From Plebeiibacterium sediminum (GTDB lineage Bacteria; Bacteroidota; Bacteroidia; Bacteroidales; Marinilabiliaceae), in contig NZ_JAPDPJ010000052.1 in the NCBI RefSeq assembly GCF_026013605.1, positions 1 through 46,658 of the forward strand: 46,658 nt of DNA, given 5' to 3'. A program made the translations under genes and the position numbers. Below are positions 7,264-16,229 of this stretch, one piece after another. Positions within the stretch are counted from its first letter, which is position 1, and the number at the start of each line of letters is the position of its first letter. Below the pieces are notes generated by a model. The model saw only the letters and a program-made list of their open reading frames with translations, was not told the origin of the DNA and did not search any database.

Positions 7264-10200
7264 GTGACTCAATCAATTATACTCAAGAAGTACAGTTCTT
7301 CCGACCAAATAAATCAATTAAAAAAGCTAATTAAAGAAAACAAACAACGATTGTTTTTATCCGGAACAACAGGTTCCTTCAAAAGCATTCTGGTTGCAGG
7401 GGCTCTTGACAACAATCAACATTTAGTTGTTTTAAATGATAAGGAGGAAGCAGCATATTTCTACAATGACTTAGTTCAATTACTAGGAGATGATCATGTT
7501 TATTTTTTACCATCAACTTATAAACGCTCTCCGGAGTATGGTAATATAGATGCTTCAAATATTATTCTGAGGACTGAAGCATTAAATTTTCTTGGATCAC
7601 AAAAGAAACAAGGAATTGTAGTAAGTTATCCTTTGGCCATTTTTGAAAAAGTGCCTACCAATGAAAATCTGAACGATTGTACACTTAATATCAAAACAGG
7701 TGAGAAACTTGATATTTCATTCGTAACTGAGATGTTGAATGAATACGAATTCAAACGTGTTGATTTTGTATATGAGCCAGGTCAATTCTCCGTTCGAGGA
7801 AGTATTGTTGATATCTATTCATTTGCCAATGAAGATCCATATCGTATTGACTTTTTTGGCGACGAAGTTGATTCGATCAGAACTTTCGATCTTGAAAATC
7901 AATTATCGATAAATAAACTGGATAACATTGCTATTATTCCAAACCTAAATAACCAACAAAATTCCGAAAAAATATCATTAATCAATTTCTTGAATCCAGA
8001 AACTACAATTTGGACTTATGACATTGAATTTATAAGTGATAAAATAAAAGAAGCACACGTAAAAATTAAACACAGACATAATGAAAAGAGTGAAAGTGAA
8101 GTCATTCCTTCATTAAATAATTTCATTGATAAGTCTGAAATTATATCATCTCTTGAGTCATTAAAAACAGTTGAGTTTAGTAAAAAGAGTTTCTATAAAG
8201 AATACACCGAAATTCCGTTTAACATATCACCACAACCTGCTTTTAATAAAAATTTTGATTTACTTGAGCAGGATTTAATTACGAATGAAGAAAATGGATA
8301 TCATCGTTTTATTCTTTCTGACAATCCAAAACAACATGAAAGACTTAGAGATATCTTTAAAGATCTTGACAGTAAAGTTTCATTTACCCCTCTAGAAAAA
8401 ACACTTCACGAAGGGTTTATTGATCATGACTCCCAATTCTGTTTTTATACAGATCACCAGATATTTGAACGATATCATAAATTTAGTTTAAGAACTGACA
8501 AAGCCCGAATTGCAAAGCAGGCGATCTCACTTAAAGAACTTAGCAGATTAAATCCGGGAGATTATGTTGTTCATATTGATCATGGTATTGGGAGATTTGG
8601 TGGCCTGGTGACAACCGATGTTAATGGAAAACCTCAAGAGGCCATTCGCTTAGTCTTCAGAGATAACGATGTTCTTTTAGTCAGCATTCATTCTTTACAT
8701 CGAATCAGTAAATATAAAAGTAAAGATGGTGAGCCTCCTCGTATTAATAAATTGGGAACGGCTGCATGGCAGAAGATAAAAGACAAGACAAAGAAAAAGG
8801 TAAAAGATATTGCCAGAGAATTAATCTCTTTATATGCACAAAGAAAACAAGAGCCCGGATTTGCTTTTTCACCAGATAGTTATTTACAAACAGAGTTAGA
8901 AGCATCTTTTATTTACGAAGACACTCCGGATCAGGAAAAGTCGACTCGCCTTGTAAAAGAAGCCATGGAGAAAGACATTCCAATGGACATGCTTGTATGT
9001 GGTGATGTTGGGTTTGGCAAAACAGAAATTGCTATAAGAGCTGCTTTTAAAGCGATTACAGACAATAAACAAGTTGCTATTTTGGTTCCTACCACCATTC
9101 TGGCAATGCAACATTACAATACTTTTAAGGATCGTTTAAAAGATTTCCCTTGTGAAATTGATTATATAAGTCGACTGCGAAAACCCAAAGAAATTAAGCA
9201 TGCGCTGAACAGATTAAAAACCGGAGAACTCAATATCATCATTGGTACACACCGCCTTATCGGAAAAGATGTTGAATTTAAGGACATGGGATTACTGATT
9301 GTTGACGAGGAACAAAGATTTGGAGTTAGTATAAAAGAAAAACTAAAAAAAATAAAAGTAAATGTAGATACACTCACACTTACTGCAACTCCAATTCCAC
9401 GTACCCTTCAGTTTTCATTAATGGGAGCGCGTGATTTATCAATATTAAATACACCTCCTCCAAACCGTCATCCTATACTAACGGAGCTTCATACCATCAA
9501 TGATGAGATCATCAAAGAAGCCATTTCGTATGAAATAGATAGAAACGGACAAGTATTTTTTATACACAACAGGGTTCAGAATATTTTTGAAATCGAGGCG
9601 ATGATAAATCGCATACTTCCAAACGTAAAAACAATAGTGGCTCATGGACAAATGGATGGTCCACAATTGGAAAATATTATGCTTGGATTTATCAATGGTG
9701 ATTACGATGTTTTAATTGCAACAACAATTATTGAGTCCGGATTAGATATTCCTAATGCGAATACAATTATAATAAACAACGCAAACCACTTTGGATTAAG
9801 TGAACTTCACCAATTACGAGGAAGAGTTGGACGATCAAACAAAAAGGCCTTTTGTTATTTACTAGCTCCTCCATTAACTTCTGTTACCCAGGAAGCCAGA
9901 AGAAGACTTAAAATTATTGAAGAATTCTCTGATTTAGGCAGCGGTTTTAATATTTCAATGCAAGATTTAGATATTCGAGGTGCCGGTAATTTATTAGGTG
10001 GAGAACAAAGTGGATTTATTGCAGATATAGGTTTTGAAACTTACCATAGAATTTTAAACGAAGCTATACTTGAACTTAAGGAAACTGAATTTAAAGATCT
10101 TTATCAGGAAGAAATCAACCAAAAAGCAGACAAGAACATTCAATTTGTAAGCGATTGCACCATTGAAACCGACGCTCTTTTAGTAATTCCAGATACTTAT

Positions 10201-10617
10201 GTAGAAAATGTTGCAGAACGAATGCAATTGTATAGAAAACTGGATGGTTTAAAAGATGAAAATGAACTTGAAGAATTTAAAGCAGAGTTAATTGACAGAT
10301 TTGGACACATTCCGGATTCAACACTGGAATTAATTCAAATCGTACAAATAAGATGGAAAGCAATAGAACTCGGAATAGAGAAAATTATATTCAAAAACAA
10401 CAAACTTCTCATCTATTTCGTGTCGAATCAGGAATCTCCATATTATCAATCACCTGTATTTACAGGAATTCTTGGTTATTTACAATCAAAGGCTAAAACT
10501 GCTAAAATGCAAGAAAAAAATAACAAATTGCGTTTAGCAGTATCTTCTATTAAAAGTGTTAATGGAATAAAACAACTGGTTGATGATATGCATATCAACA
10601 TATTTACAGAAAACTGA
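7264..10617 (+). CDS. mfd: transcription-repair coupling factor
   Basis: Mfd removes RNA polymerase stalled at DNA lesions and recruits the UvrAB excision machinery. The 1117-residue length is normal. Domains in order: a UvrB-like N-terminal module (FLSGTTGSFKS is the degenerate Walker region), the RNA-polymerase-interacting CarD-like domain around 425-500 (LNPGDYVVHIDHGIGRF), the helicase Walker A GDVGFGKTE near 579-587, DEEQRFG from about residue 681, the TATPIPRTL motif, a GRVGRS motif VI, and the C-terminal autoinhibitory domain. The start is GTG: the frame fits the promoter spacing and no better ATG exists. It is followed by a hairpin shared with the convergent response regulator. Confidence 0.95.
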   Translation: MTQSIILKKYSSSDQINQLKKLIKENKQRLFLSGTTGSFKSILVAGALDNNQHLVVLNDKEEAAYFYNDLVQLLGDDHVYFLPSTYKRSPEYGNIDASNIILRTEALNFLGSQKKQGIVVSYPLAIFEKVPTNENLNDCTLNIKTGEKLDISFVTEMLNEYEFKRVDFVYEPGQFSVRGSIVDIYSFANEDPYRIDFFGDEVDSIRTFDLENQLSINKLDNIAIIPNLNNQQNSEKISLINFLNPETTIWTYDIEFISDKIKEAHVKIKHRHNEKSESEVIPSLNNFIDKSEIISSLESLKTVEFSKKSFYKEYTEIPFNISPQPAFNKNFDLLEQDLITNEENGYHRFILSDNPKQHERLRDIFKDLDSKVSFTPLEKTLHEGFIDHDSQFCFYTDHQIFERYHKFSLRTDKARIAKQAISLKELSRLNPGDYVVHIDHGIGRFGGLVTTDVNGKPQEAIRLVFRDNDVLLVSIHSLHRISKYKSKDGEPPRINKLGTAAWQKIKDKTKKKVKDIARELISLYAQRKQEPGFAFSPDSYLQTELEASFIYEDTPDQEKSTRLVKEAMEKDIPMDMLVCGDVGFGKTEIAIRAAFKAITDNKQVAILVPTTILAMQHYNTFKDRLKDFPCEIDYISRLRKPKEIKHALNRLKTGELNIIIGTHRLIGKDVEFKDMGLLIVDEEQRFGVSIKEKLKKIKVNVDTLTLTATPIPRTLQFSLMGARDLSILNTPPPNRHPILTELHTINDEIIKEAISYEIDRNGQVFFIHNRVQNIFEIEAMINRILPNVKTIVAHGQMDGPQLENIMLGFINGDYDVLIATTIIESGLDIPNANTIIINNANHFGLSELHQLRGRVGRSNKKAFCYLLAPPLTSVTQEARRRLKIIEEFSDLGSGFNISMQDLDIRGAGNLLGGEQSGFIADIGFETYHRILNEAILELKETEFKDLYQEEINQKADKNIQFVSDCTIETDALLVIPDTYVENVAERMQLYRKLDGLKDENELEEFKAELIDRFGHIPDSTLELIQIVQIRWKAIELGIEKIIFKNNKLLIYFVSNQESPYYQSPVFTGILGYLQSKAKTAKMQEKNNKLRLAVSSIKSVNGIKQLVDDMHINIFTEN

Positions 10618-10643
10618 TTTTTTATAAAATTAGTTTTCTGTAA
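10604..10643. terminator. bidirectional hairpin between mfd and response regulator
   Basis: A 12-bp perfect inverted repeat TTACAGAAAACT / AGTTTTCTGTAA with a 16-base AT-rich loop. Each arm encodes the last residues of one gene: both proteins end in Thr-Glu-Asn-stop, read from opposite strands. The shared tail is therefore a product of the inverted repeat. Confidence 0.55.
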
Positions 10644-11697
10644 TCATCCACTCTAACACTTCTCCTTTTGGAGAGGTTAGAGTATTACAATTTAAAATAT
10701 ATGTTTTTCCATTATTAAATTGTAATTCCATTTCTTCTTCTAACACATCAGGAGTAATAGTTTCTTTAAACACACGTATCCATTTACAATCATCATCAAA
10801 TAAAGTATATATTTTTTTTCCTTCAATATCTTTAACACCTAACTCATCCTGAGTAAAAGCATTTGTTTTTAATACTTTTCCTTCATTATCCAGTACAAAA
10901 ACTATTTTATTTTTTCCTAACAAAACTTTTTCATACAACTGTTTTCGTCGTTCACAAGCATCTGTAATACTTGCATCCTTTATAATTACCTGGACAGAAA
11001 CTTTATTATTAAATCGAACTTTTGACCCTGTTATTTCGGCACGGTATGTATCTCCATGTACAGTTTTTAGTTGCGCAAAAAATGGTTCGATTTTACTATC
11101 ATCTTTAATAGAAGCATTTACCTTCTCTGTAAATTCCTCTAAATAATCTTCTTGAATAAAATTATTGATTGGTAAACCTATTACATCTTCAATATAATGT
11201 GTTTTAAAAACATCTAATCCTAAACAATTTAAATACATGATTTTTCCATTAGTAACAACTACTATTGGAAACGGTGATGCAGAAATAAATTCACGATATC
11301 CTTTTTCTCTTTCATTTTGTTCTACATCAACTTTATGTTTATAATAAGCCAGATCAATACTTATACCTAATTCCTTTTTATTAATCGGTTTTACCAAAAA
11401 ACCATAGGAATTGGTTACAATAGCTCTTTCTATTACCTGAGAAGAAGTGTCACTTGACACATATATAACAGGGATATTTACTTCTCTTTTTAAAAGTTCT
11501 GCGGTTTGAATACCATCAAGCTCTCCATCTAAATGTATATCCATCAGAACCACATCAGGTTTTAACTCCTTGCACATCTTAACGGCTTCATTCCCCGATG
11601 AAGTTCCCCCAACCAATTCATGCCCCAAATCACGCAGAAACATCGTAAAAATAGCAGTTATAAATTTATCATCTTCAACTACAAAAATTCTTCTCAT
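10630..11697 (-). CDS. response regulator with two PAS-like regions
   Basis: Begins with a CheY-type receiver domain: acidic pair E8-D9-D10, phosphoacceptor D53 in VLMDIHLDG, and conserved K103 in LVKPINK. About residues 135-250 and 255-355 look like two PAS folds (FPIVVVTNGKIMYLN and IVFVLDNEGKVLKTN are typical PAS openings). No DNA-binding, kinase, GGDEF or phosphatase domain follows, so it probably signals by protein contact or sensing. Families with this layout often sit beside hybrid kinases; here the nearest kinase is the one at 5786-7144. The ATG at 11697 gives a standard receiver N-terminus. It is divergent from coaX and convergent with mfd. Confidence 0.8.
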   Translation of the reverse strand: MRRIFVVEDDKFITAIFTMFLRDLGHELVGGTSSGNEAVKMCKELKPDVVLMDIHLDGELDGIQTAELLKREVNIPVIYVSSDTSSQVIERAIVTNSYGFLVKPINKKELGISIDLAYYKHKVDVEQNEREKGYREFISASPFPIVVVTNGKIMYLNCLGLDVFKTHYIEDVIGLPINNFIQEDYLEEFTEKVNASIKDDSKIEPFFAQLKTVHGDTYRAEITGSKVRFNNKVSVQVIIKDASITDACERRKQLYEKVLLGKNKIVFVLDNEGKVLKTNAFTQDELGVKDIEGKKIYTLFDDDCKWIRVFKETITPDVLEEEMELQFNNGKTYILNCNTLTSPKGEVLEWMITEN

Positions 11698-11743
11698 AAT
11701 AAAATTTGATTCACATTCTTATCATTTAGCTTTCAAATAATTA

Positions 11744-11751
11744 TATATTTG
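11744..11751 (+). promoter_or_regulatory. -7 box of coaX promoter
   Basis: TATATTTG matches TAnnTTTG and is followed by CGCC. It lies 18 bases before the GTG at 11770. It overlaps an in-frame TTG at 11749, which argues against that codon being the start. Confidence 0.45.
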
Positions 11752-11769
11752 CGCCAAAAACTATTATAC

Positions 11770-12504
11770 GTGAATTTAGTCATTGATCAGGGAAATACAT
11801 TTATAAAAATTGGTGTTTTTGATAAGGGTAAGCTGATTCATTTTGATTCCTACAATTTTTTTGACGAAAAAATATTAGCTGATACTATGTTTCGTCAAAA
11901 AATTAGTAAAGTCATTATTTCCTCAGTAAAACAGGATTATGCAGATAAAGAATCTGTATTAAAACCAATAGGACTTCCTAATTGTATTGAGACCATCATT
12001 CTAGATAGTAGTACTAAAATTCCTATTAAAAACAATTACGAAACCCCCAAAACACTTGGTAAAGACAGAGTGGCGGCTTTAGTTGGAGCTTCAAGTCTTT
12101 ACCCGGGCTGCCCTAAATTAGTGATTGATGCAGGAACTGCTATTACTATTGATTTTTTAGACGAAAACAACTGCTTTTTAGGTGGTAATATTTCTCCCGG
12201 CATTCAAACCCGATTTAAAGCTTTACATCAAAACACAGGTCAATTACCTCTTCTAAAAACAAATGAGAATTCTCCATTTTTGGGATTAAATACTGCGAAT
12301 GCAATAGAATCCGGAGTGCAAAATGGGGTAATTTTTGAAATAGAGCGTTATATTGAACACTTTATCTCCCTTAATATCAGCACAAAAACAATTTTAACAG
12401 GTGGAGATGCATATTTTTTTGCCAAAAATTTAAAAAATCCCATCTTTGTAAATCAAAATTTAGTACTAACAGGTTTAAATACAATACTTGAATACAATGT
12501 GTGA
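11770..12504 (+). CDS. coaX: type III pantothenate kinase
   Basis: Acetate/sugar-kinase fold pantothenate kinase, the first step of coenzyme A synthesis. Visible are the N-terminal phosphate loop DQGNT, the pantothenate-site GKDRVAALVGA, the second phosphate motif DAGTAITIDF, GGNISPGI, and the C-terminal LTGGDA. The start is GTG 11770 (NLVIDQGNT), because the longer TTG frame begins inside the -7 promoter box. Length 244 residues is normal. It heads a block that continues with a TPR protein, lptC, a CorC-type protein and a PpiD-like foldase, an order I recall from other Bacteroidota. After it come 233 bases without a supportable gene. Confidence 0.9.
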   Translation: MNLVIDQGNTFIKIGVFDKGKLIHFDSYNFFDEKILADTMFRQKISKVIISSVKQDYADKESVLKPIGLPNCIETIILDSSTKIPIKNNYETPKTLGKDRVAALVGASSLYPGCPKLVIDAGTAITIDFLDENNCFLGGNISPGIQTRFKALHQNTGQLPLLKTNENSPFLGLNTANAIESGVQNGVIFEIERYIEHFISLNISTKTILTGGDAYFFAKNLKNPIFVNQNLVLTGLNTILEYNV

Positions 12505-12514
12505 TGAAAATATA

Positions 12515-12533
12515 TTAGCTAAACACCAGCTAA
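12515..12533 (+). terminator. weak hairpin after coaX
   Basis: TTAGCT, a 7-base loop, AGCTAA, starting 11 bases after the coaX stop and followed by an A-rich, not T-rich, stretch. It may be an RNA-stability hairpin and not a true terminator. Confidence 0.25.
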
Positions 12534-12737
12534 TAAATAAAAAATGTAAATCTACACCCACCAACCAACCAAAAGTTATCACCGAATATGCCCTATACAG
12601 TATTGGCATAAATTTTGGTGTACTAGCAGAAAATCATCGTGCTTTTAATGACACATCAAGTATTACAATATAGAATATTATTCGCAGCAGACAATAACAA
12701 CAATTTGATTAACAATTATTTAAAACTTATAAACACC

Positions 12738-14108
12738 ATGCCAAGAATTTTTACAAAGATTTTTATCACGGGAATGATAACTCTTTTAGCAGTACAAGTA
12801 AGTGCTCAAAAAGGAGTTGAAGACGGCTCAAAATATGGGCACGGAGAAGACAGTTTAAAATGTCTGAAGAACTTATCGTTATTTGTTGAGTACGTAAAAC
12901 AAAAAAGTTATGCAGATGCAATTCCTGCATGGGAAATTTGTTTTAACGAATGTCCTTTAGCAAGTACTAAAATTTACACTGATGGTGTAAAAATTATGAA
13001 CTACCGCATTAAAAAAGAAAAAGATGCTACTAAAAAAGAAGAACTTTTTCAACAATTAATGGGAGTTTACGATCAAAGAATAAAGTATTTTGGAAACGAT
13101 AGAAAATACGGAGAAGGATATATCTTAGGTCGTAAAGCTGTAGAATTACTTGATCACAAAAAAACAGATGCTGATGCTCGAGTACAAGCTCAGGAGTGGT
13201 TCAAAAAATCAGTTAGTGAAAGAGGTAATAACAGCGAAGGTGCAGTTCTTGCAACATACATGACCAACACTGTTGCTATGTATAAATCAGGTCAAACTGA
13301 TGCTGCAGAGGTTGTAAACAATTACATTAAAGTAAATGATATTGTTTCTGCACTAATAACTAAGTATCAGTCTAAGCCTAAGTACAAAGAAATGTATCAA
13401 ACATTAAAAGATAATGTTGAAAAACTATTTGCTACTAGTGGTGCAGCTGATTGTGAAACTATTGAGAAGATTTTTGCTCCTCAACTTGCAGAAAACAAAG
13501 AAAATGTTGATTGGTTAAAATTAGTAAACAAACTATTAGCTCGTGCAAACTGCGAAGATGCTCAATTACTATATGATGTATCAGAAAGTTTACATGCTAT
13601 TGAACCATCTTCATCTTCAGCATATGGTTTAGCTCGTATGTACTTAAAGTCTCAAGATCTTGATAAATCTGTTGAATACTATAACGAAGCTATTTCGTTA
13701 GAGGAAGAAGCTGATCAAAAAGGAACTTTCCACTATCAGTTAGGTTTAATTAAATTTAATCAGGGAAAATTAGCTGAAGCAAGATCAAATGCAAACAAAG
13801 CAATTGAACTAAGACCTGATTGGGGAGATCCATATATTTTAATTGGTAACTTATATGCTACATCTGCTAAAAACTTTGGTAAAGATGAATTTGAGCACGC
13901 AACAGCTTATTGGGCTGCAGTTGATCAATTTGTTAAAGCTAAAAGTGTTGATCCAAGTGTTGCTACCAAAGCCAATGAATTAATTGGAATCTATTCAAAA
14001 CATTTCCCTGGAACAGAAGAAATTTTCTTCCACAACTTACAAGAAGGAGCTTCTTATAAGTTAGAAGGATGGATTAATGTATCAACAAAAGTTAGAGCTA
14101 AAAAATAA
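12738..14108 (+). CDS. exported TPR-repeat protein
   Basis: Periplasmic or surface protein of 457 residues with a signal peptide (ITLLAVQVSAQ, cleavage after about residue 23). TPR-like helices are clear in the C-terminal half, for example DKSVEYYNEAISLEEE, YQLGLIKFNQGKLAEA and RSNANKAIELRPDWGDPY. The middle region is helical and probably also TPR-like but divergent. The start is ATG 12738, which gives the signal peptide; an upstream extension to 12639 adds a non-conserved Asn-rich stretch. Only 3 bases separate it from lptC, so it is cotranscribed with the envelope block. A scaffold role in outer-membrane or LPS assembly is inference from context. Confidence 0.8.
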   Translation: MPRIFTKIFITGMITLLAVQVSAQKGVEDGSKYGHGEDSLKCLKNLSLFVEYVKQKSYADAIPAWEICFNECPLASTKIYTDGVKIMNYRIKKEKDATKKEELFQQLMGVYDQRIKYFGNDRKYGEGYILGRKAVELLDHKKTDADARVQAQEWFKKSVSERGNNSEGAVLATYMTNTVAMYKSGQTDAAEVVNNYIKVNDIVSALITKYQSKPKYKEMYQTLKDNVEKLFATSGAADCETIEKIFAPQLAENKENVDWLKLVNKLLARANCEDAQLLYDVSESLHAIEPSSSSAYGLARMYLKSQDLDKSVEYYNEAISLEEEADQKGTFHYQLGLIKFNQGKLAEARSNANKAIELRPDWGDPYILIGNLYATSAKNFGKDEFEHATAYWAAVDQFVKAKSVDPSVATKANELIGIYSKHFPGTEEIFFHNLQEGASYKLEGWINVSTKVRAKK

Positions 14109-14111
14109 CAG

Positions 14112-14705
14112 ATGGAATCTGAATATTTAAATAGCAACAAACAAAATATTTTTAAAACTGCAAGTGGCATTATGCTACTTGCAGTTTTACTTTTTATTTA
14201 CTCATGTTCTTCAAATAAACCTGAAGAAATCAAAGCTATTGAGGAAATACAAAACATACCTTCACTTGAACTATATGATTATGAATCATTCATTACAGAT
14301 TCAGGAGAGGTTAAATACCACCTTATTACTCCCAAACTTCTCAATTACGACAAAAGAGAAGATCCTTATAAAGAATTTCCTTTAGGAGGACATATTATTA
14401 CATATGATTCTATTAACGTAATAAGATCAGAGATTAAATGTAAGTATGCCATAAACTACGAAAAGGAAAAATTATGGGACCTAAGAAATAATGTTGAAGC
14501 CATTAACAAAGATGGTGTTATCTTTAATACAGAACAATTATTCTGGAACGAAACAGAAAAGCGTATTTACACGGAAAAGTTTATTAAAATAACAACCGAG
14601 GACAACATAATTACAGGTTATGGTCTGGAGGCCACTCAAGACCTGGATGAATACGAAATTCAAAATGTTACTGCTATATTAGAAGTGGAAACTGATGAAA
14701 AATAA
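14112..14705 (+). CDS. lptC: LPS export periplasmic protein LptC
   Basis: Inner-membrane-anchored component of the Lpt bridge that carries lipopolysaccharide to the outer membrane. After a short polar N-terminus there is one hydrophobic segment (residues 17-31) ending in IYSCSS, so it may be a lipoprotein, as in many Bacteroidota LptC proteins. The rest is the beta-jellyroll with the family pattern of NNVEAIN-x-DG-x-IFNTEQLFWNE and a late ITGYGLEA. Length (197 residues) is usual. It begins 3 bases after the TPR gene and precedes the CorC-type gene by 60 bases. Confidence 0.85.
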   Translation: MESEYLNSNKQNIFKTASGIMLLAVLLFIYSCSSNKPEEIKAIEEIQNIPSLELYDYESFITDSGEVKYHLITPKLLNYDKREDPYKEFPLGGHIITYDSINVIRSEIKCKYAINYEKEKLWDLRNNVEAINKDGVIFNTEQLFWNETEKRIYTEKFIKITTEDNIITGYGLEATQDLDEYEIQNVTAILEVETDEK

Positions 14706-14765
14706 TATTTCATAATTGCATTCATTTTACTATTTTGACCTTACTATTTTTGTAACACATATTTA

Positions 14766-16031
14766 ATGGACAGCTCAACCATAATTATAATTGCCTTATT
14801 ATTTTCTGCATTCTTTTCCGGGTGCGAAATGGCTTTTATTTCTTCGAATAAGTTACTTATTGAATTAAATAAAAAAAAGTATCCCCGATTAGGAAAAATT
14901 ATAGATACATTTATTAATAACGGAAGCTTATTTATATCAACCTTATTAATTGGAAACAACATTGCACTGGTTGTTTACGGTTTAGAAATGGGACGAATTC
15001 TTACTCCCATTATAGAAAATTACGTTAGCTCCTCGTCATCAATATTGTTTATACAAACAACATTATCCACTATATTAATTTTGGTAACAGCCGAATTTTT
15101 ACCTAAAATTTTATTCCGGATAAATCCTATCTTAGTGCTAAACATTACTGCATTACCATTATTACTATTCTACACCATTTTCTACCCAATATCTAATCTT
15201 ACCGTCTTTCTTTCTGAGTTTTTAATGTCGAAAATTTTAAAAACACCTGAAAAAAAGAATACAAAGAAAATAGTACTTGGCAGAATTGATTTAGATAATC
15301 TCATCTCACTACATCATGAAAAACTTGAGGATAACGACGACAATGCTAAAGAAGTAAAATTGCTCAAAAATGCTTTAGATTTTTCTAAAGTAAAAGTAAG
15401 GGAGTGCATTATTCCCCGAACAGAAATTAGTGCAATTGAAGTAAATGAAAATCTGGAAATTCTTACCAAACGTTTTATTGAAACCGGGTATTCCAAAATT
15501 CTAATCTATAAAAAATCAATTGACAATATCATTGGGTATATTCATGTATCTGAGTTATTCAAAAAACCAAAACAACTTAAAAATGCGATCAATTCATTGT
15601 CTATTGTTCCGGAAACGATGACTGCAAATAAGTTATTGGAGGTTTTCATTAAAGAACACCGAAGTATTGCTCTGGTTGTTGATGAATTTGGAGGTACAGC
15701 TGGCATTGTAACAATGGAGGATATTTTGGAGGAAATTTTTGGAGAGATTGATGACGAACATGATGTTTCTGACTTAATTGAAAAGAAAATAGCTGATAAT
15801 GAATATATATTTTCAGGGAGAGTAGAAATTGATTATATCAATGAAAAATACAATTTGGACATTAGGGAATCTGAAAATTACGAAACGCTTGCCGGATTCA
15901 TTCTACAACATAACGAATCAATACCTAAAAACGATGAAGAATTATTTATAGATAACTTTAAGTTAAAAATTAAATTAGCTTCAGATAATAGAATTGAATT
16001 GGTCAATTTAATAGATCTGGGTCATTCCTAA
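14766..16031 (+). CDS. CNNM/CorC (HlyC) family membrane protein
   Basis: Integral membrane protein of 421 residues. An N-terminal DUF21 (CNNM) region with about four membrane helices (residues 5-150; FSGCEMAFISSNK is typical) is followed by a CBS pair (about 205-330; IIPRTEISAIEVNE, ALVVDEFGGTAGIVTMEDILEEIFGEI) and a C-terminal CorC_HlyC domain (340-421). Such proteins are linked to magnesium or cobalt efflux; the older name hemolysin C is misleading. GldE has the same layout, but the neighbours here do not point to gliding. A TAnnTTTG match at 14745-14752 in the 60-base gap could be its own promoter, with no good -33. Confidence 0.85.
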   Translation: MDSSTIIIIALLFSAFFSGCEMAFISSNKLLIELNKKKYPRLGKIIDTFINNGSLFISTLLIGNNIALVVYGLEMGRILTPIIENYVSSSSSILFIQTTLSTILILVTAEFLPKILFRINPILVLNITALPLLLFYTIFYPISNLTVFLSEFLMSKILKTPEKKNTKKIVLGRIDLDNLISLHHEKLEDNDDNAKEVKLLKNALDFSKVKVRECIIPRTEISAIEVNENLEILTKRFIETGYSKILIYKKSIDNIIGYIHVSELFKKPKQLKNAINSLSIVPETMTANKLLEVFIKEHRSIALVVDEFGGTAGIVTMEDILEEIFGEIDDEHDVSDLIEKKIADNEYIFSGRVEIDYINEKYNLDIRESENYETLAGFILQHNESIPKNDEELFIDNFKLKIKLASDNRIELVNLIDLGHS

Positions 16032-16181
16032 AGTAAATATCATCTGTAATATCAATACTTAAACCCGAATATACAGAACAAACAAACCGTTAGAGTTATT
16101 GCTAATTATATTTTCTTAAAATAATTTTAATCAATTTTAGGATTCAGCGCATATCCCATAACCGTGTTATCCATTTTTTTG

Positions 16182-16189
16182 TATATTCG
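16182..16189 (+). promoter_or_regulatory. -7 box before the PpiD-like gene
   Basis: TATATTCG, one mismatch from TAnnTTTG, 41 bases upstream of the ATG at 16230. The 198-base gap before this gene also suggests it has its own promoter. No clear -33. Confidence 0.3.
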
Positions 16190-16229
16190 TAACCTGATTT
16201 TTTGAAAATTAAAATAAACAAATAAAAGA

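Noticed and set aside
11749-11769. TTG start for coaX
   Set aside because: The codon lies inside the -7 promoter box; GTG 11770 gives the conserved N-terminus.
12488-12673. 61-codon plus-strand frame starting inside coaX
   Set aside because: It overlaps the end of coaX and its product shows no signal, domain or coding pattern.
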